DNA of 64,000 bases. It comes from Prorocentrum cordatum. Its lineage: Eukaryota; Sar; Dinophyceae; Prorocentrales; Prorocentraceae. Where the stretch lies: positions 92,258-156,257 of the forward strand of contig CAUYUJ010016705.1 of the NCBI GenBank assembly GCA_963575745.1. The letters run 5' to 3'. Positions 23,301-32,636 of this stretch are shown piece by piece (within the stretch, counting starts at the first letter, position 1; each line of letters starts with the position of its first letter). The position numbers and the translations under genes were made by a program. The notes beneath the pieces are model-generated. The model did no database searches, was not told where the DNA came from, and saw only the letters and a program-made list of their open reading frames with translations.

Positions 23301-25535
23301 GACGACGTGTCGGAGACAGTCAAGGGGTCTAGCAAGGCCATCCGCTCGGAGCTCGCCAGCGGCATCATCATGACGTGCCGTGAGCTGCAGCAGCGCAAGC
23401 TTAAGGTTGCCGATAAATCAGTTGTCATTTGCAGTTCGATGCACGATGCTCGGGCCATTGCTCGCCAGGTTCGACGTGCAGGCTTTGTGATCAAGCCAGT
23501 GACGCACGCCACCTATCTCGGCATCGATTTCGGGTGCGGCAGGAGAGTGCGAGCGACCAGGGTGCTGCGCGAGAAGAAGCATCGGCTCATGAGCGTCAAA
23601 ATCCGAAGGTTCACGAGAGTCTCGAAGCAGTACGGGGCCATGACCAAGCTCCAGAGGCAAGGCGGTCTACCCGCGGGTCTCTACGTGCACCAGGTCCACG
23701 GGCCCTTCGGCGAGCAGCTCACGAGGAGCAGGCGCAGGCTTGCGCAGGCTTGTGCTTCGTCAGCGCGAGGCCGATGCCTCACCGCCGTTCTGGCGCTCAG
23801 GGCCCCTGGAGCTGACCCAGGAGTGCTCTACCCGACCCAGACGGTGGACACAGTGGACACCTGGCTCAAGATCTGGCGCGACTGCCCCGAGATCAGGGCG
23901 GGGGTCCGACGAGCGTGGCCCGCTATTGTGCAGCGGATGCAGGCAGTTCCTGTGCCGGCTCAGGTACGGCTCATCAAAGGCCCCACTGGGGCCATCATTC
24001 ACACGCTGCTGAGGCTGGGCTGGACTCCCCATGCTCCCGATACGTGGTCGTTTCAAGTCGGCCCTGATCGCAGTGAGGAGTGGCAGTTCCCAGATCATAT
24101 CTACACGGGAAACCCCCACGTGGGCCGCCGCGACCATCTCCTGGACGACGTGCGCCAGGCCTGCCAGACCCAGCTCTGGACCCAGGCTGCCAAGCACTTC
24201 TGCGGCGGGGGGCTGGAGCAGGGCGTCGACAACACCTCGTGCATCCAGCTACTGAGGCACTTGTCCCAGGTGCCCAACGGCAAGAGGTTGTGCGAGATCA
24301 TGGTGATGGTGGCGTCAGGCGGGATATGGAATAAGCAGAGGAAGAAGCAGGAGCTCAAGAGATACCAGGGCACGGACATCTGCGACCGCTGCAACGAGGA
24401 GGTCGAAACCCCACTACATCGATACTGGCAGTGCAGGTGCAACACAGATGCCAAGCCCTACACCGACTCGGAAGACTTGTGCATGCAGGCGGTGACGCAG
24501 TGCAACACTGCGGAGGCTTTCTGGCTGCGCGGGCTGCTCCCCGCGCACTGGGCGGAGGTGAGTCCACCGCCGTCACAGGACGCCTGGCAGTTCACTGGCG
24601 GCCATACGCTAGAGGCTGGATTTTTTGGTCCTGGTTCGGCCGAGCGACCCGTCATGATTTTCGGCGACGCCAGCGGGGGCCCAGACAGCAGGTGCCCCAG
24701 GCTGCGGAGAGTTGGCCTAGCCATCACATGCTTCGAGTGTGCGGAGCCTGCCATCGTCCCTAGGGGCTCCATCTTTGGGCCCTTGTGCGGACGACGGCAG
24801 GTGGTGGCCAGGGGTGAGCTGAAGTGCTTACACCTGGCCCTCTGGGCCACCACGCAGTTTCTCACTTTTGCCACCGATTTCGAAGATGTTGTCACAGGGT
24901 GGTACGAGCAGAGATATCTTCAGCCCAGGGGAGCTGACGCGGACCTCTGGGCGGCCATCGGGCAGCTAATGACTCACCGCCCGCCCCATCATGTGTCGGT
25001 CCTTTTCACTCATTCTCACTTGACGGCCAGCCAGATGGCTGCTGGCCAAGGCATCCGCCAATTAATTATAGGAAATGCAGTTGTGGACGAGCTAGCGGGA
25101 CTGGCTGCCGTTCAGGCGCGCGTGCTCGAGGCAGAACGTTGCAGATTGCTGTTGCACGAGCGCCGTGCACGGCTCGTGCGTCTCAGGCTGCTGCGTGCTG
25201 CGGTCGACTGTCTTGCCAAGGAAAAGCAGGTGGAGCGTGAGCGCGGTGGTGTGCTGCGCGGAGGCCCTAAGCTTCCTCCTCCCCCGCCTCCCCCCTCCGC
25301 TCCTGCCGTTGCTGCTCTCATGTCTCGGCATCAGTTGTCCGACTGTAAAAAGAGATGCCTTCGGTGCCGCGGCTCTGCGTCACTGGCCACCATGAAAGAA
25401 TGGCATGCGACTAAGTGTCACAGTTTGGTGAACGTGAATGGGCTGATTTACTCCCCTCCAGTCGGAGGGAGAATCCATGTCGGGGGGGGGGCTGGCTGCA
25501 CCATTCCCACCACCTCAACTTCCACCAGTCTCTGA
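20400..25535 (+). CDS. LINE-like ORF: endonuclease, reverse transcriptase, RNase H
   Basis: About 1,700 codons open. No ATG lies at the head of the frame (position 20445 is TTG and the first in-frame ATG is near 20688, inside the endonuclease), so it continues the upstream frame. Numbering from the codon at 20445: endonuclease at about 1-240, with Glu31 in WAWAETHI, Asp about 165 in IVGDFNMEP, LDYVV, and His about 232 in PWKPHQGL, matching the catalytic pattern of AP endonuclease-type LINE nucleases. Reverse transcriptase at about 715-1040: MLDIATFYDSIPW (motif A), VVQGLRSGTRFAK (motif B), LWVDDVSE (motif C, catalytic Asp pair near 953) and TYLGIDFG. CDRCNEEVETPLHRYWQC at about 1313 is a zinc-knuckle-like cluster. 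RNase H at about 1404-1560: FGDASGG (Asp1408), RGELKCL (Glu1458), TDFEDVV (Asp1478), GNAVVDELA (Asp1548), so all four acidic residues are kept. It ends out of frame at 25533. The catalytic residues are intact, suggesting recent activity despite the breaks. Confidence 0.9.
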   Translation, partial: LSAAADDDHTEGSTTLFYANVTAFTPKVWQYLQLNYCKYSFWAWAETHIHDESELRDWGKKARDAHLRLHYNAARPSDKAVAAGFEERANEGGEFFMAQQHLQAHVLPEAKIAAGHLREAGQASLDGFLPMVLHLAGYSIIVVVLYALPSIMMTGHNKIIFQRLGGLLRAVRLPWMIVGDFNMEPDILAASMFVSKLNGIIRTAGPAGTCANSQGRDKVLDYVVCSPEASPFLKTISAVRSVPWKPHQGLALQLRSSGLQLLTRSLVVSPRLPHAPRPRREPTAGSKSSVSRVRRAIAQQEALEARRSHFQEMFGDCFHSPGAPSSSAEGAGQAPPDAVEESFDCWPDEEDGPWADQLNFCADGELSNALASPSHPILPEPGSTGSVGACRQERQCKTDLAMVQHSPLPNSCQPPPTETREYFNPDLNQHVFQFCDPWTSPLQVPESPPSASATFQIPSEVWVESRREVGFASGQDCVQSLSPSLLKSVAFRLEASHSTVVSGMYAAWISTVELSITRHHGMELLRSRRAHGARWVEGPVRQAAHRRKIHLRDQRAQWWTQVHTLIAGVSRHLQRGNGTHQLQCYQEAALKAAGDRPEGAHTVLRGGRDPPWEECLRLLEAKCQINPAVLESYVHNARKIMQRAQRLAVLSAIHDFRAWVVEPEANGVLHKSLKKGPLPPTEIVVGQQLVYHPKDIMDAKAQKYQQLWAPSAPKLQDVRELFRQIRVRAVDEPLPQLEVTDVTRAASRMKAKAGMGIDMVTPTDYQRLPAEGQAELLLILEAVEATLAWPAQTLAVIGKLTPKKTAGDRAIGLVSMLGRLWSLMREPSVQTWSAESARHWDAALPGNSCLQEAFLRALDEELAFTMGMQHGHGMLDIATFYDSIPWDILVSAALRLHFPPVILYLELLQCVTPRCLEQDKTVSTLFDPLLSVVQGLRSGTRFAKMMTHHAMATVTTAHPRMGARLWVDDVSETVKGSSKAIRSELASGIIMTCRELQQRKLKVADKSVVICSSMHDARAIARQVRRAGFVIKPVTHATYLGIDFGCGRRVRATRVLREKKHRLMSVKIRRFTRVSKQYGAMTKLQRQGGLPAGLYVHQVHGPFGEQLTRSRRRLAQACASSARGRCLTAVLALRAPGADPGVLYPTQTVDTVDTWLKIWRDCPEIRAGVRRAWPAIVQRMQAVPVPAQVRLIKGPTGAIIHTLLRLGWTPHAPDTWSFQVGPDRSEEWQFPDHIYTGNPHVGRRDHLLDDVRQACQTQLWTQAAKHFCGGGLEQGVDNTSCIQLLRHLSQVPNGKRLCEIMVMVASGGIWNKQRKKQELKRYQGTDICDRCNEEVETPLHRYWQCRCNTDAKPYTDSEDLCMQAVTQCNTAEAFWLRGLLPAHWAEVSPPPSQDAWQFTGGHTLEAGFFGPGSAERPVMIFGDASGGPDSRCPRLRRVGLAITCFECAEPAIVPRGSIFGPLCGRRQVVARGELKCLHLALWATTQFLTFATDFEDVVTGWYEQRYLQPRGADADLWAAIGQLMTHRPPHHVSVLFTHSHLTASQMAAGQGIRQLIIGNAVVDELAGLAAVQARVLEAERCRLLLHERRARLVRLRLLRAAVDCLAKEKQVERERGGVLRGGPKLPPPPPPPSAPAVAALMSRHQLSDCKKRCLRCRGSASLATMKEWHATKCHSLVNVNGLIYSPPVGGRIHVGGGAGCTIPTTSTSTSL

Positions 25536-25711
25536 ATGTATGGTTCTGTGGCAAGTGTGGGGCGATAGCTGACAAGCAGCTTTGTTCGCTTGTAAAGCCT
25601 TGCTCGGACACCCTCGGAGCCACAGGACGAGTGTATCTCAGGAGAATTCGCGATGGGCTCCCCCCCAAGGTCCTCAGCAAGGCCGAACAGGCCCAGCGAG
25701 GCCGTGGGTAG
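25480..25711 (+). pseudogene. C-terminal cysteine motif of the LINE protein, shifted frame
   Basis: In the frame two phases on from the main ORF, the sequence after the G run reads HHLNFHQSLNVWFCGKCGAI, then LVKPC, then RVYLRRIRDGLPPK, and stops with TAG at 25709-25711. This CxxC...C motif makes a sensible end for the polyprotein. The main frame instead gives a low-complexity Thr/Ser tail and a stop at 25533. An upstream CLRC...HATKC motif (about 25367-25420) is still in the main frame. One base lost from the ten-G run at 25482-25491 would explain the change; real mutation and homopolymer error cannot be told apart here. Confidence 0.75.
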
Positions 25712-25754
25712 CCCAAGTCTTTGGGATTGGCATCGCCATTGGTTCCTATTCCTA

Positions 25755-26868
25755 TTCCTACTCCTCCTCCTCCACCTCCTCCTGCTCCTCCTCCTCCTCC
25801 TCCTCCTCCTCCTCCTCCTCCTCCTCCTCCTCCTCCTCCAGCTGCTCCTCCCTCCTCCTCCTCCTCCCTCCTCCTCTCCTCCCCCTCCACCCCTCCTCCT
25901 CCTCCCTCTCCTCCTGCTCCTCTCCTCCTCCTGCTCCTCCTCCTCCGCCTCCTCCTCCGCCTCCTCCTCCTCCTTCCCTCCTCTCGCTCCTCGTCCTCCT
26001 CCTCCTCCTCCTCCCCCTCCTCCTCCTGCACCTCCACGTCCTCCTCCTCCTCCTCCTTCCTCTTCCTCCTCCTCCTTCCTCCCTCCTCCTCCTGCTCCTC
26101 CTCCTCCTTCCCTCCCTCCCCATCCTCCTCCTCCTCCTCCTCACTCCTCCTCCTCCTCCGCCTCCTCCTCCTTTTTCTCCCTCCTCCTATCTCCCTCCTC
26201 CTCCTCCTGCTCCTACCTCCTCCATCACCTCCTCCTCCTCCTCCTCCTCCCCCTCCCGACCTCCTCCTCCTCCTGCTCCTCCTCCTCCTGCTCCCCTCCT
26301 CCTCCTCCTCCTCCTCCTTCCTCCTACTCCTCCTCCTCCTCCCTCCTCCTCCTCCTCCTCCTCCTCCTCCTCCTACCTCCGCCTGCCCCCTCCTCGCCAT
26401 CCCCCCCCTCCTCGCCCTCTTCCCCTCCTTTCTCCTCCTCCATCCTGCCATCCTCCTCCCTCTCCGCCTCCTCCCTCCTCCTCCTCCTCCTCCTTCCTCC
26501 TCCTCCTCTCCTCCTCCCCCTCGCCCCTCCCTGCACCTCTCTTCCTCCTCCTCCTCCTCCCTTCTCCTTTATCCTCCTCCTCCTCCTCCTTCCTCCTCCT
26601 CCTCCCTCCTCCTCCTCCTCCTCCACCTCCTCCTCTCTCCCTCCTCCCCCCCACCCGTGCACATCCTCACCTCCTCCTCCTCCTCCTCCTCCTCCTCCTC
26701 CCTCCTTTCCCTGCTCCTCCTCCTCCTTCTCCTCCTCCTCCTCATCCTCCCCCTCCTCCCAACCTCCTCCTCCTCCCCTCCTCCTCCTCCTCCTCCTCCT
26801 CCTCCTCCTGCACCTCCTCCTCCTCCTCCTCCTCCTCCTCCTCCCTCCTCCTCCTGCTCCTGCCGGGA
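25755..26868 (+). repeat. CCT/TCC microsatellite, 1.1 kb
   Basis: Dense CCT repeat with CTG, TTC and ACC variants, starting within 45 bases of the LINE stop codon after TTCCTATTCCTATTCCTACT. Very long frames (up to about 600 codons) of Ser/Leu/Pro on the plus strand and Arg/Glu/Gly on the minus strand are artefacts. Confidence 0.95.
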
Positions 26869-27168
26869 GGGCCCACGAGGCCAGTCGGGAGGCCCAAGAG
26901 GCCTGTCGGGAGGCCCGAGGAGCCCGTCGGGATGCCCCGATGGCCGGGCCGGCCCCGATCTGGCCACGTGTCCGAGGCGACCGCCCGGACGCGCACCGCC
27001 GGGCCGGGCGGGCCTGGTCGACGCCGCTCGGGCGGTGGTGGCGGTGGCGGTGGTGGTCTCGGCGCCTCGTGCGGTGCCGCCGTGAGCCGAAGATCGGTCC
27101 CGAGGGCGAGGCCTCACGCTGTTTGCCGCCATCTGCGGCCGCCTGGGTCCGCCCCCCCTCCCCTCCTC
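26869..27168. other. GC-rich spacer with a short 20-24 bp tandem repeat
   Basis: GTCGGGAGGCCCAAGAGGCC-type units repeat about four times from 26870 to 26945. The rest is GC-rich with a GGTGGCGGTGG patch. No gene is recognised. Confidence 0.6.
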
Positions 27169-27310
27169 CCTCCCCTCCCTCCTCCTCCCCTCCTCCTCCT
27201 CCTCCTCCTCCTCCTCCTTCTCCTCCTCCTCCTCCTCCTCCTCCTCCTCCTCCTCCTCCGCCGACTTCTCTTTCCTCCTCTCTCTCCTCCCTTTCTCCCT
27301 CGCTCCCCCT
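27169..27310 (+). repeat. CCT microsatellite, second block
   Basis: CTCCTCCTCC array with a TTC variant; same orientation as 25755-26868. Confidence 0.9.
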
Positions 27311-27498
27311 CCTCCCTCCTGATCTGCCTTCCTCTCGCTCTTGCTCCTCCTTTTCGCCTTCTGCTCGGGCCCCAGGGCCGTCACCGACCGACTGGGGCAG
27401 AATAGTTGGCCAGTGCAGGGCAGTAACAGGGTGTGTCCTCCAAGGTCCCTCCAGCGCATGGCAGTTGGTGCACCATGCATGTTGCCGATGATGCTCAC

Positions 27499-27748
27499 CT
27501 CTTGGTCCGGCAACGATACACCGGCTCTAGATGCAATCAAAGCTGAACGTAAGGATGCGTATGCTTACCGAAAAATGCCCTCGCATCCTGGCCTCTTCGG
27601 TTAGTGTTTGGCCATCGCTCGTGGAGTTGCTGGCCTCTGATGCGACTTCCGCTGTACCTGCGTGGACGTCGGCGGGTCTGGCATCCGACTTGCGCCCCTG
27701 CACTGGACTTTGAATGTAGTTACATCTTGGGCCGTGGATCTCTGACAT
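27499..27748 (-). other. Unrecognised minus-strand ORF with splice-like signals
   Basis: A minus-strand frame of 73 codons starts with ATG at 27748 and reads complex sequence (MSEIHGPRCNYIQSPVQGRK). On that strand there is a donor-like TTCG/GTAAGC at 27569/27568, an acceptor-like CGTTCAG ending at 27543, and a second donor-like AAGAG/GTGAGC at 27499/27498. If both were used, the first intron would be only 26 bp, which is unusually short. Plus-strand frames are also open here. No family is recognised; it may be a gene fragment or chance. Confidence 0.2.
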
Positions 27749-28084
27749 CTTCGCTTCGTGGAAAACATAACGACGAACGTGTTAGGAACCCAGGACGTTC
27801 AGGAAACCACTCAGGATGAAAAGCCAGTCCCCGGGAAGGGGTGCAGACCTCTTGGGAGTGTTGGAAAAAAGCACACCGTCGAACGTCTCTGATTGGTGGT
27901 GGTGGTGGTGGTGCGCAGTTGGTGGTGGTGGTGGTGGTGGTGGTGACGAGCCTAGGGGCGCCCAGGGGCTGCGCGGCTATGCTGCCCCTGGCACACGCTT
28001 CGGGAATCCACCGTCGGCCCAGTCGCCGTCCGCAGTCGGCCCAGTCGCCGTACTGGCATGTCCGAATTGGAGAATGCGAGGAGG
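27749..28084. other. Unique stretch with a GGT microsatellite
   Basis: GGT repeats occupy about 27894-27944. The rest shows no gene. Confidence 0.6.
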
Positions 28085-28441
28085 CGATATGATGCTGCTG
28101 ATGATGAGGATGTTGATGATGCTGATGATGATAATGATGATGCTGATGGTGGTCGTGATGATGATGGTGGCGATGATGATGATGATAATGATGTAAGTTC
28201 TCTGATTATGATGATGATGCTGATTATGTTGATGATTGTTGTAATGGTGATGGTGGTAGTAGTAATGATGATGGGGATGACGCTGATGAATGATGACGAT
28301 GATGCTGATGCTGCTGTTGCTGCTGCTGGTGATGATGTTGATGATAATGTTGATCGTGCTGATGATGATGCTGATGATGCTGCTGCTGATTATGACGATG
28401 ACGACTACGATGATGATGATGATGATGACGATGATGATGAC

Positions 28442-28478
<37 letters not shown>

Positions 28479-28599
28479 CTGATGGTGATGATGATGCTGA
28501 ACATGATGATGATACTGATGATGAGGATGCTGATAGCGATGATGATGCTGATGATGATGACGCGGACGAGGACGTGGACGAGGACGATGATGTCGATGA

Positions 28600-28631
<32 letters not shown>

Positions 28632-28635
28632 CTAC

Positions 28636-28685
<50 letters not shown>

Positions 28686-29103
28686 GTGCGGTTGATGCTG
28701 ATTATGATGATGATGCTGGCAAGGATGATCATGCTGCTGTTGCTGATGATGATGGTGATGCTGCTGATGATGATGGAGATGACGCTACTGATGATGCTGA
28801 TGATGATGATGATGCTTCTGCTTCTGCTGCTGATGATGTTGATGTTGATGGTGATACGGATGATGATGAGGATTTTGATGCTGACGATGATGATGCTGAT
28901 GATGCAGATGATGATGCTGGTGCTGATGATGACGATACTGATGATGCTGAATATGATGATGATTGTGATGATTCTGATGATGCTGATGATGCTGATGATG
29001 CTGATTATGATTTTGATTATGATGATGATGATGCTGATGATGGTGATGATGGCAAATATGACGGTGATGATGATGATGATGATGCTGATGATGATGATGA
29101 TGT

Positions 29104-29136
<33 letters not shown>

Positions 29137-29137
29137 C

Positions 29138-29210
<73 letters not shown>

Positions 29211-29255
29211 CGGATGATGATGATGATGATGATGACGATGATGATGCTGATGATG
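28085..29255. repeat. TGA/GAT microsatellite, 1.2 kb
   Basis: Again TGA on the plus strand, with CTG, GAC and ATT interruptions; the purest tract is 29100-29210. A 500-codon Asp-rich frame on the plus strand and poly-Ile on the minus strand are artefacts. Confidence 0.95.
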
Positions 29256-29708
29256 AGGTGGGGGAGAAGCAGGAGGGGGTGGAAGAGGAGGATGTTGATG
29301 AGAGAGGGCGATTCTGTATCATTATGAAGCCTGCTCCTCTCCATTGTCTGACAGACCGTCGGTTGCCCAGTTGCCGACCGTGGGGTTGCCTCGGGCTGCG
29401 GCCTCGTCCGTGGACCATTTCGACGGTGGTCACAGTATTCAGGTTCTCACCATCGTGCCGCATTTCAGCGCCGTTTGCTGCAGCCGTTCGGGTTCCCATG
29501 ATTTTTCCCAGCATATCTTGCGCCAAATCAGGAACATTAGAGCAATCCCAACCCTCACTTGGTTAGCCTCGGCCCTGCTGTCTGGCATACCTCCTTGGGT
29601 GGGGAGGGATGCGTGCCGTTTCCGTTGGGTTTCGCGGCATCCATCCGCACCTCGAAGGGGTAGATTGGTGGCGCTTAGGGACCCTGGCCTAATGGGGATG
29701 GGGATCGG
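29256..29708. other. Complex unique sequence, no recognised gene
   Basis: Not tandemly repeated. A plus-strand frame (29344-29835) and a minus-strand frame entering from 29526 are both open and complex. No domain is recognisable in either. Confidence 0.4.
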
Positions 29709-29978
29709 TCAGACGAGGGTTACTTGTGGCAGGGTTGCGTTGGTGGATGCCCATCGGGTCCCGCCCGCAGCTGCCCTCGTGTGCTTGGTGATCTTTTGGT
29801 TGTCCATGAGGTCCCGCCGGCGGTTGCCTCTTTGAGCGGGGGCAGGCCGCGGGCGCTCAGGGTGGCTCTGTCGGCGGGGGTTCGGCCTGGTCTGGTCCCT
29901 CGTGTGACGCTCCTCGTAGTCGTTTTTGAGCAGGTCCTGCCACTGGGACCCAAGCCTTCCGTCCCCTGCTAACCGCAT
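29709..29978 (-). other. Unrecognised basic hydrophilic ORF, 89 codons
   Basis: Minus-strand frame beginning MRLAGDGRLGSQWQDLLKND and continuing with Arg/Pro/Gln-rich sequence and MDNQKITKHTR. The composition is hydrophilic and protein-like rather than repeat-derived, and there is no membrane segment. It resembles linker-type sequence of retroelement polyproteins only in composition, not by a diagnostic motif. The plus strand is also open over most of it, so coding strand is uncertain. Confidence 0.2.
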
Positions 29979-30041
29979 TTCGTTGTTGCGGACTCAACCC
30001 CCGTATCGCTCACGGCCTGAAGGTTCGTTAGGAGAGCTGGG

Positions 30042-30620
30042 TTGCATGGGGTGATTTCCGAATGCGCGGCACGATGCGGGGTTGCGCAACTCCGTGTTCC
30101 CAGGTCAGGATGTGTGAACATCGTTTGGAACGGACAAACGGTACGTTGTTCACTGACGCAATGTTTGTTGCAACGTTTTTGTGCGTCTTCGCTGTCTCCT
30201 TCGAAGGAGTTGCGCGCGCAAGGAAGGCAGAGTGAATTCAGCTATTCCGCGCCGCCGGTAGACGAGCAGAAGAAAAGGCTGAGCGGCCGTGGAACGGGGA
30301 ACCAGTGGTTGTGGACGAAACCCCTCCTCTTTCCTCTTTTGCTTGCCTCTTCCTGTTGCCCCGCTCGTCAATGCCAGAGATTCCTCGTCTCCGAGAGCCT
30401 TCTGGTCCTTGCTCGATGCTGCAATGCTGCTCCTCGCGGCAAGATCTGGGTGCCCCAGAGCTTGCTGAATTTTCAACGGCGCTTAGTCTCGTTCGTTGTA
30501 CCCAGGGCCGCGTGGTTCTATGCTTATCATCACGGCTGTCAGATAGCTCGTCAGACCTCGTCGTCCTCGCCAAGTCTGTCTCTTCCTTCGCTGGTGGTCA
30601 TCTTATTTGATCTGCGTCGC
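30042..30620 (+). other. Unrecognised complex ORF
   Basis: A plus-strand frame of about 190 codons starting MHGVISECAARCGVAQLRVP stays complex until about 30620. It then runs on into a GC-rich low-complexity stretch to 30974, which should not be counted. It contains RLSGRGTGNQWLWTKPLLFP and a hydrophobic segment after it. Minus-strand frames also exist. There is no recognised domain and no clear promoter or splice sites. It could be a relic of a retroelement or a host exon. Confidence 0.2.
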
Positions 30621-31570
30621 CGCAACCCGCCGGCAGCCGCCCCCGCCCGCGAAGGTGGCGTTCGCCCGTCGCGCGGGCTGCCCCGCCCGGCGGGGGCCCG
30701 CCCAGGTCGCGGCCGCGGGGGCCGCGCGCCCGCGAGGGCCCCCGCGTGGGCTGGGGGGCGCGGCCGAGCGCGCGGGGGGGGGCGTCGGCGACGACGACGG
30801 CGACGCCGACCCGAGGACGAGCCGTCGCTCTCGCGACGACGACGGCGACGACGACAGAGGCATCACGCCGCGCGGCCGAGGGGCAGGGGGCCAGCGGCGG
30901 TGGGCGATGCTTCCTCTCTACCGCTCTTGCCCCCCCTTCTCTTTTGCCCCTCTCGTCATGTGCAGGTGTTGTAGCGGCGGTCTTGCGGCCGGCGCAGCGA
31001 TTATTTCTTTCCCCGGTTGCCCTGTTTCTTTGGGGCGGGCGACGGCGACGGCGGCGCCGGCGTCTCGCGCGCGCCGAAGTGTCGGCGGATGTTCCCACGA
31101 GGATCCTCTTGCGTGCGTGCAACGTTGCCGTGTCGCTCTCTGCTGCCGCGCGTGGTAGCGCCGGAATTTGCCGACCGCGGCGCGGGGCCTTGCAAGATTT
31201 GCCGCGACCGGGCCCCCGAGGTTTTTGGGGCCTCGCTGGCGCCGAGCTTTTCTCCTCCATGGTTCGTTTTCTTGCTCACCCTTCGCCGCCGCGCCCCGCC
31301 GACCGCCGCCCCCGCCCGCAAAGGTGTTCTTCGCGCGGGCTGCCCCGCCTGGCGGCGCCCGCCGGGCCCCCGCCGCGGGGGCCGCGCGGGGCGGAAACGG
31401 GCGACGCTGGCGTGGCGAAAAGTTGCCCCGCCCCCCGCGTTGGCAGGCCCCCCCTCGAAAAATGCCGACGTGGCGATGGGGCCTGAATATGGGCTGGATT
31501 GCTCGGCCGCGCTGGGGGTGGGGGCGGGGGTGGGTGGGTGGGGGCGGGGGCGACTCCATCCCGCGACGAC
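30621..31570. repeat. Very GC-rich stretch with a two-copy dispersed segment of about 75 bp
   Basis: GCAGCCGCCCCCGCCCGCGA at about 30632 and ACCGCCGCCCCCGCCCGCAA at about 31302 head similar segments ending GCGCGGGCTGCCCCGCC. Between and around are GACGGCGACG-type patches. Several frames of 200-250 codons on both strands are open because of composition; none is recognisable. Confidence 0.6.
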
Positions 31571-31965
31571 GGCGACGGCGACGAGGAGGCGCGGTAGGTG
31601 GGGCGCTCCGTCGAGGCCCAGGCTTCGCCGTGCTCCAGGCTGCGTTCGGCTGCGTCGCGTTGCGTCGCGTTGCGGGGTGCTTCGCGGGGTCTCCTGGGGT
31701 GTTTTCGGGGGCGAAGGGCAGGGGCAGTGTCAGGGTCTGCAGGGATTCTTCTTGGGGTCATTGTAATTCCCTCGGCCGACAAACGTTTTCGGTGTTCGCC
31801 GTGCGCGCGAAGGGACCCGGGCGAGAATCCGCGCTCACAGACAGTGGGCGTTTGTCCAAACGCCAGGACAATCGTGATCGAATGGCCTTCGGCCCGCCCT
31901 GCCGCCGTGAGTGGAATGTGGGCGTGGGGCCATTCGGATAGTTGATAGGGTTCCGTGTGAGGCTT
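31571..31965. other. No recognised gene
   Basis: GC-rich sequence with short GCGTCGCGTTGCG repeats at about 31645-31670. Nothing further is visible. Confidence 0.4.
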
Positions 31966-32500
31966 TTCAAGGGAGTCTCGGATGCAGTTTTTGGGCCTCT
32001 TGGGAGCCTCCGGGGGGGGCCCTCGCGGGCCTGTGCGGGCCTTGTTGGGGTTCCGTGGGGGTTTCTCGGGACCTCGTGGGGGCTTCGTGGGGCACGCTTG
32101 GGGGCTGAAGGTTCGACATTTTCTTTCGGGTCCCCGCTCTGGGCCCCCTCTTGGGGCCGTCTTGGGGTCATCGTGGGCTGCCCGGGGGGCTTCAATGTCA
32201 GTTTTGGGGCCCCCTTGGGCCGTCTTGAAGCTGTCCTGGGGGCGTCTTGGGCCGTATTGGAAGCAGTGGCAACCCAAGAGGCGAGTGAACTGAACATGTG
32301 CGTTTTCCGGGGGCCCTCTTGGGGGCCCCCCTGGACGCCTCGTGGGGCGTCTTGAATTTATCTTCGGCAGCGGTGTGGGCGTTTTGGACGACCTTTCGGC
32401 GATTCGGGGCCTTTTTGAACCGTCTTGAAGGTCTTTTGGGAGGCCCCAGGGGCCGTCTTGGAACTCCGTAAAGGAAGCCGCGGAGGGACGGGCCCCCCTG
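31966..32500 (+). repeat. Dispersed TCTTGGGGCC repeat, block D
   Basis: Rich in TCTTGGGGCC, CCTCTTGGG and GGGCCGTCTTG words at irregular 10-15 base spacing. The complement stays open with Pro/Arg/Lys/Gln-rich sequence (for example RPKGAPK). It belongs to the family found throughout 32-62 kb and is followed at 32570 by a GT microsatellite. Confidence 0.85.
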
Positions 32501-32568
32501 CTGCGTTTGGCCTGGGGTCGCGCCGGGCCGGGGGGGGGGGTCGAATTGCCGGTTTGGGTTCCGCGCGC

Positions 32569-32569
<1 letters not shown>

Positions 32570-32631
<62 letters not shown>

Positions 32632-32636
32632 TGTGT
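32570..32636 (+). repeat. GT dinucleotide microsatellite
   Basis: About 30 GT repeats directly after CCGCGCGCGC. Confidence 0.97.

Larger units (their letters stand above)
19788..25711 (+). mobile_element. LINE-like (non-LTR) retrotransposon, 5-prime end missing in gap
   Basis: The sequence reads one phase from the gap to about 25480 and another phase to 25711. In order it encodes an Ala/Lys-rich N-terminal part, an AP-type endonuclease, a reverse transcriptase, a CCHC-like cluster, an RNase H and C-terminal cysteine motifs. No long terminal repeats, integrase or aspartic protease are visible, so it is a non-LTR element. It is broken as assembled: TAG at 19992, TGA at 20397 and a frame change at the G run 25482-25491. 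The 3-prime end runs within about 45 bases into a CCT microsatellite. The coding strand is GC-rich but not biased like the flanking repeats, which makes it stand out as the only real protein-coding sequence in the window. Confidence 0.9.

Noticed and set aside
25582-27491. Open frames of 450-610 codons of Ser/Leu/Pro and Arg/Glu/Gly
   Set aside because: Translations of the CCT microsatellite and its complement.
30621-30974. Continuation of the 30042 ORF
   Set aside because: After about 30620 the frame is Arg/Gly/Pro low-complexity dictated by GC content and part of a duplicated GC-rich segment.
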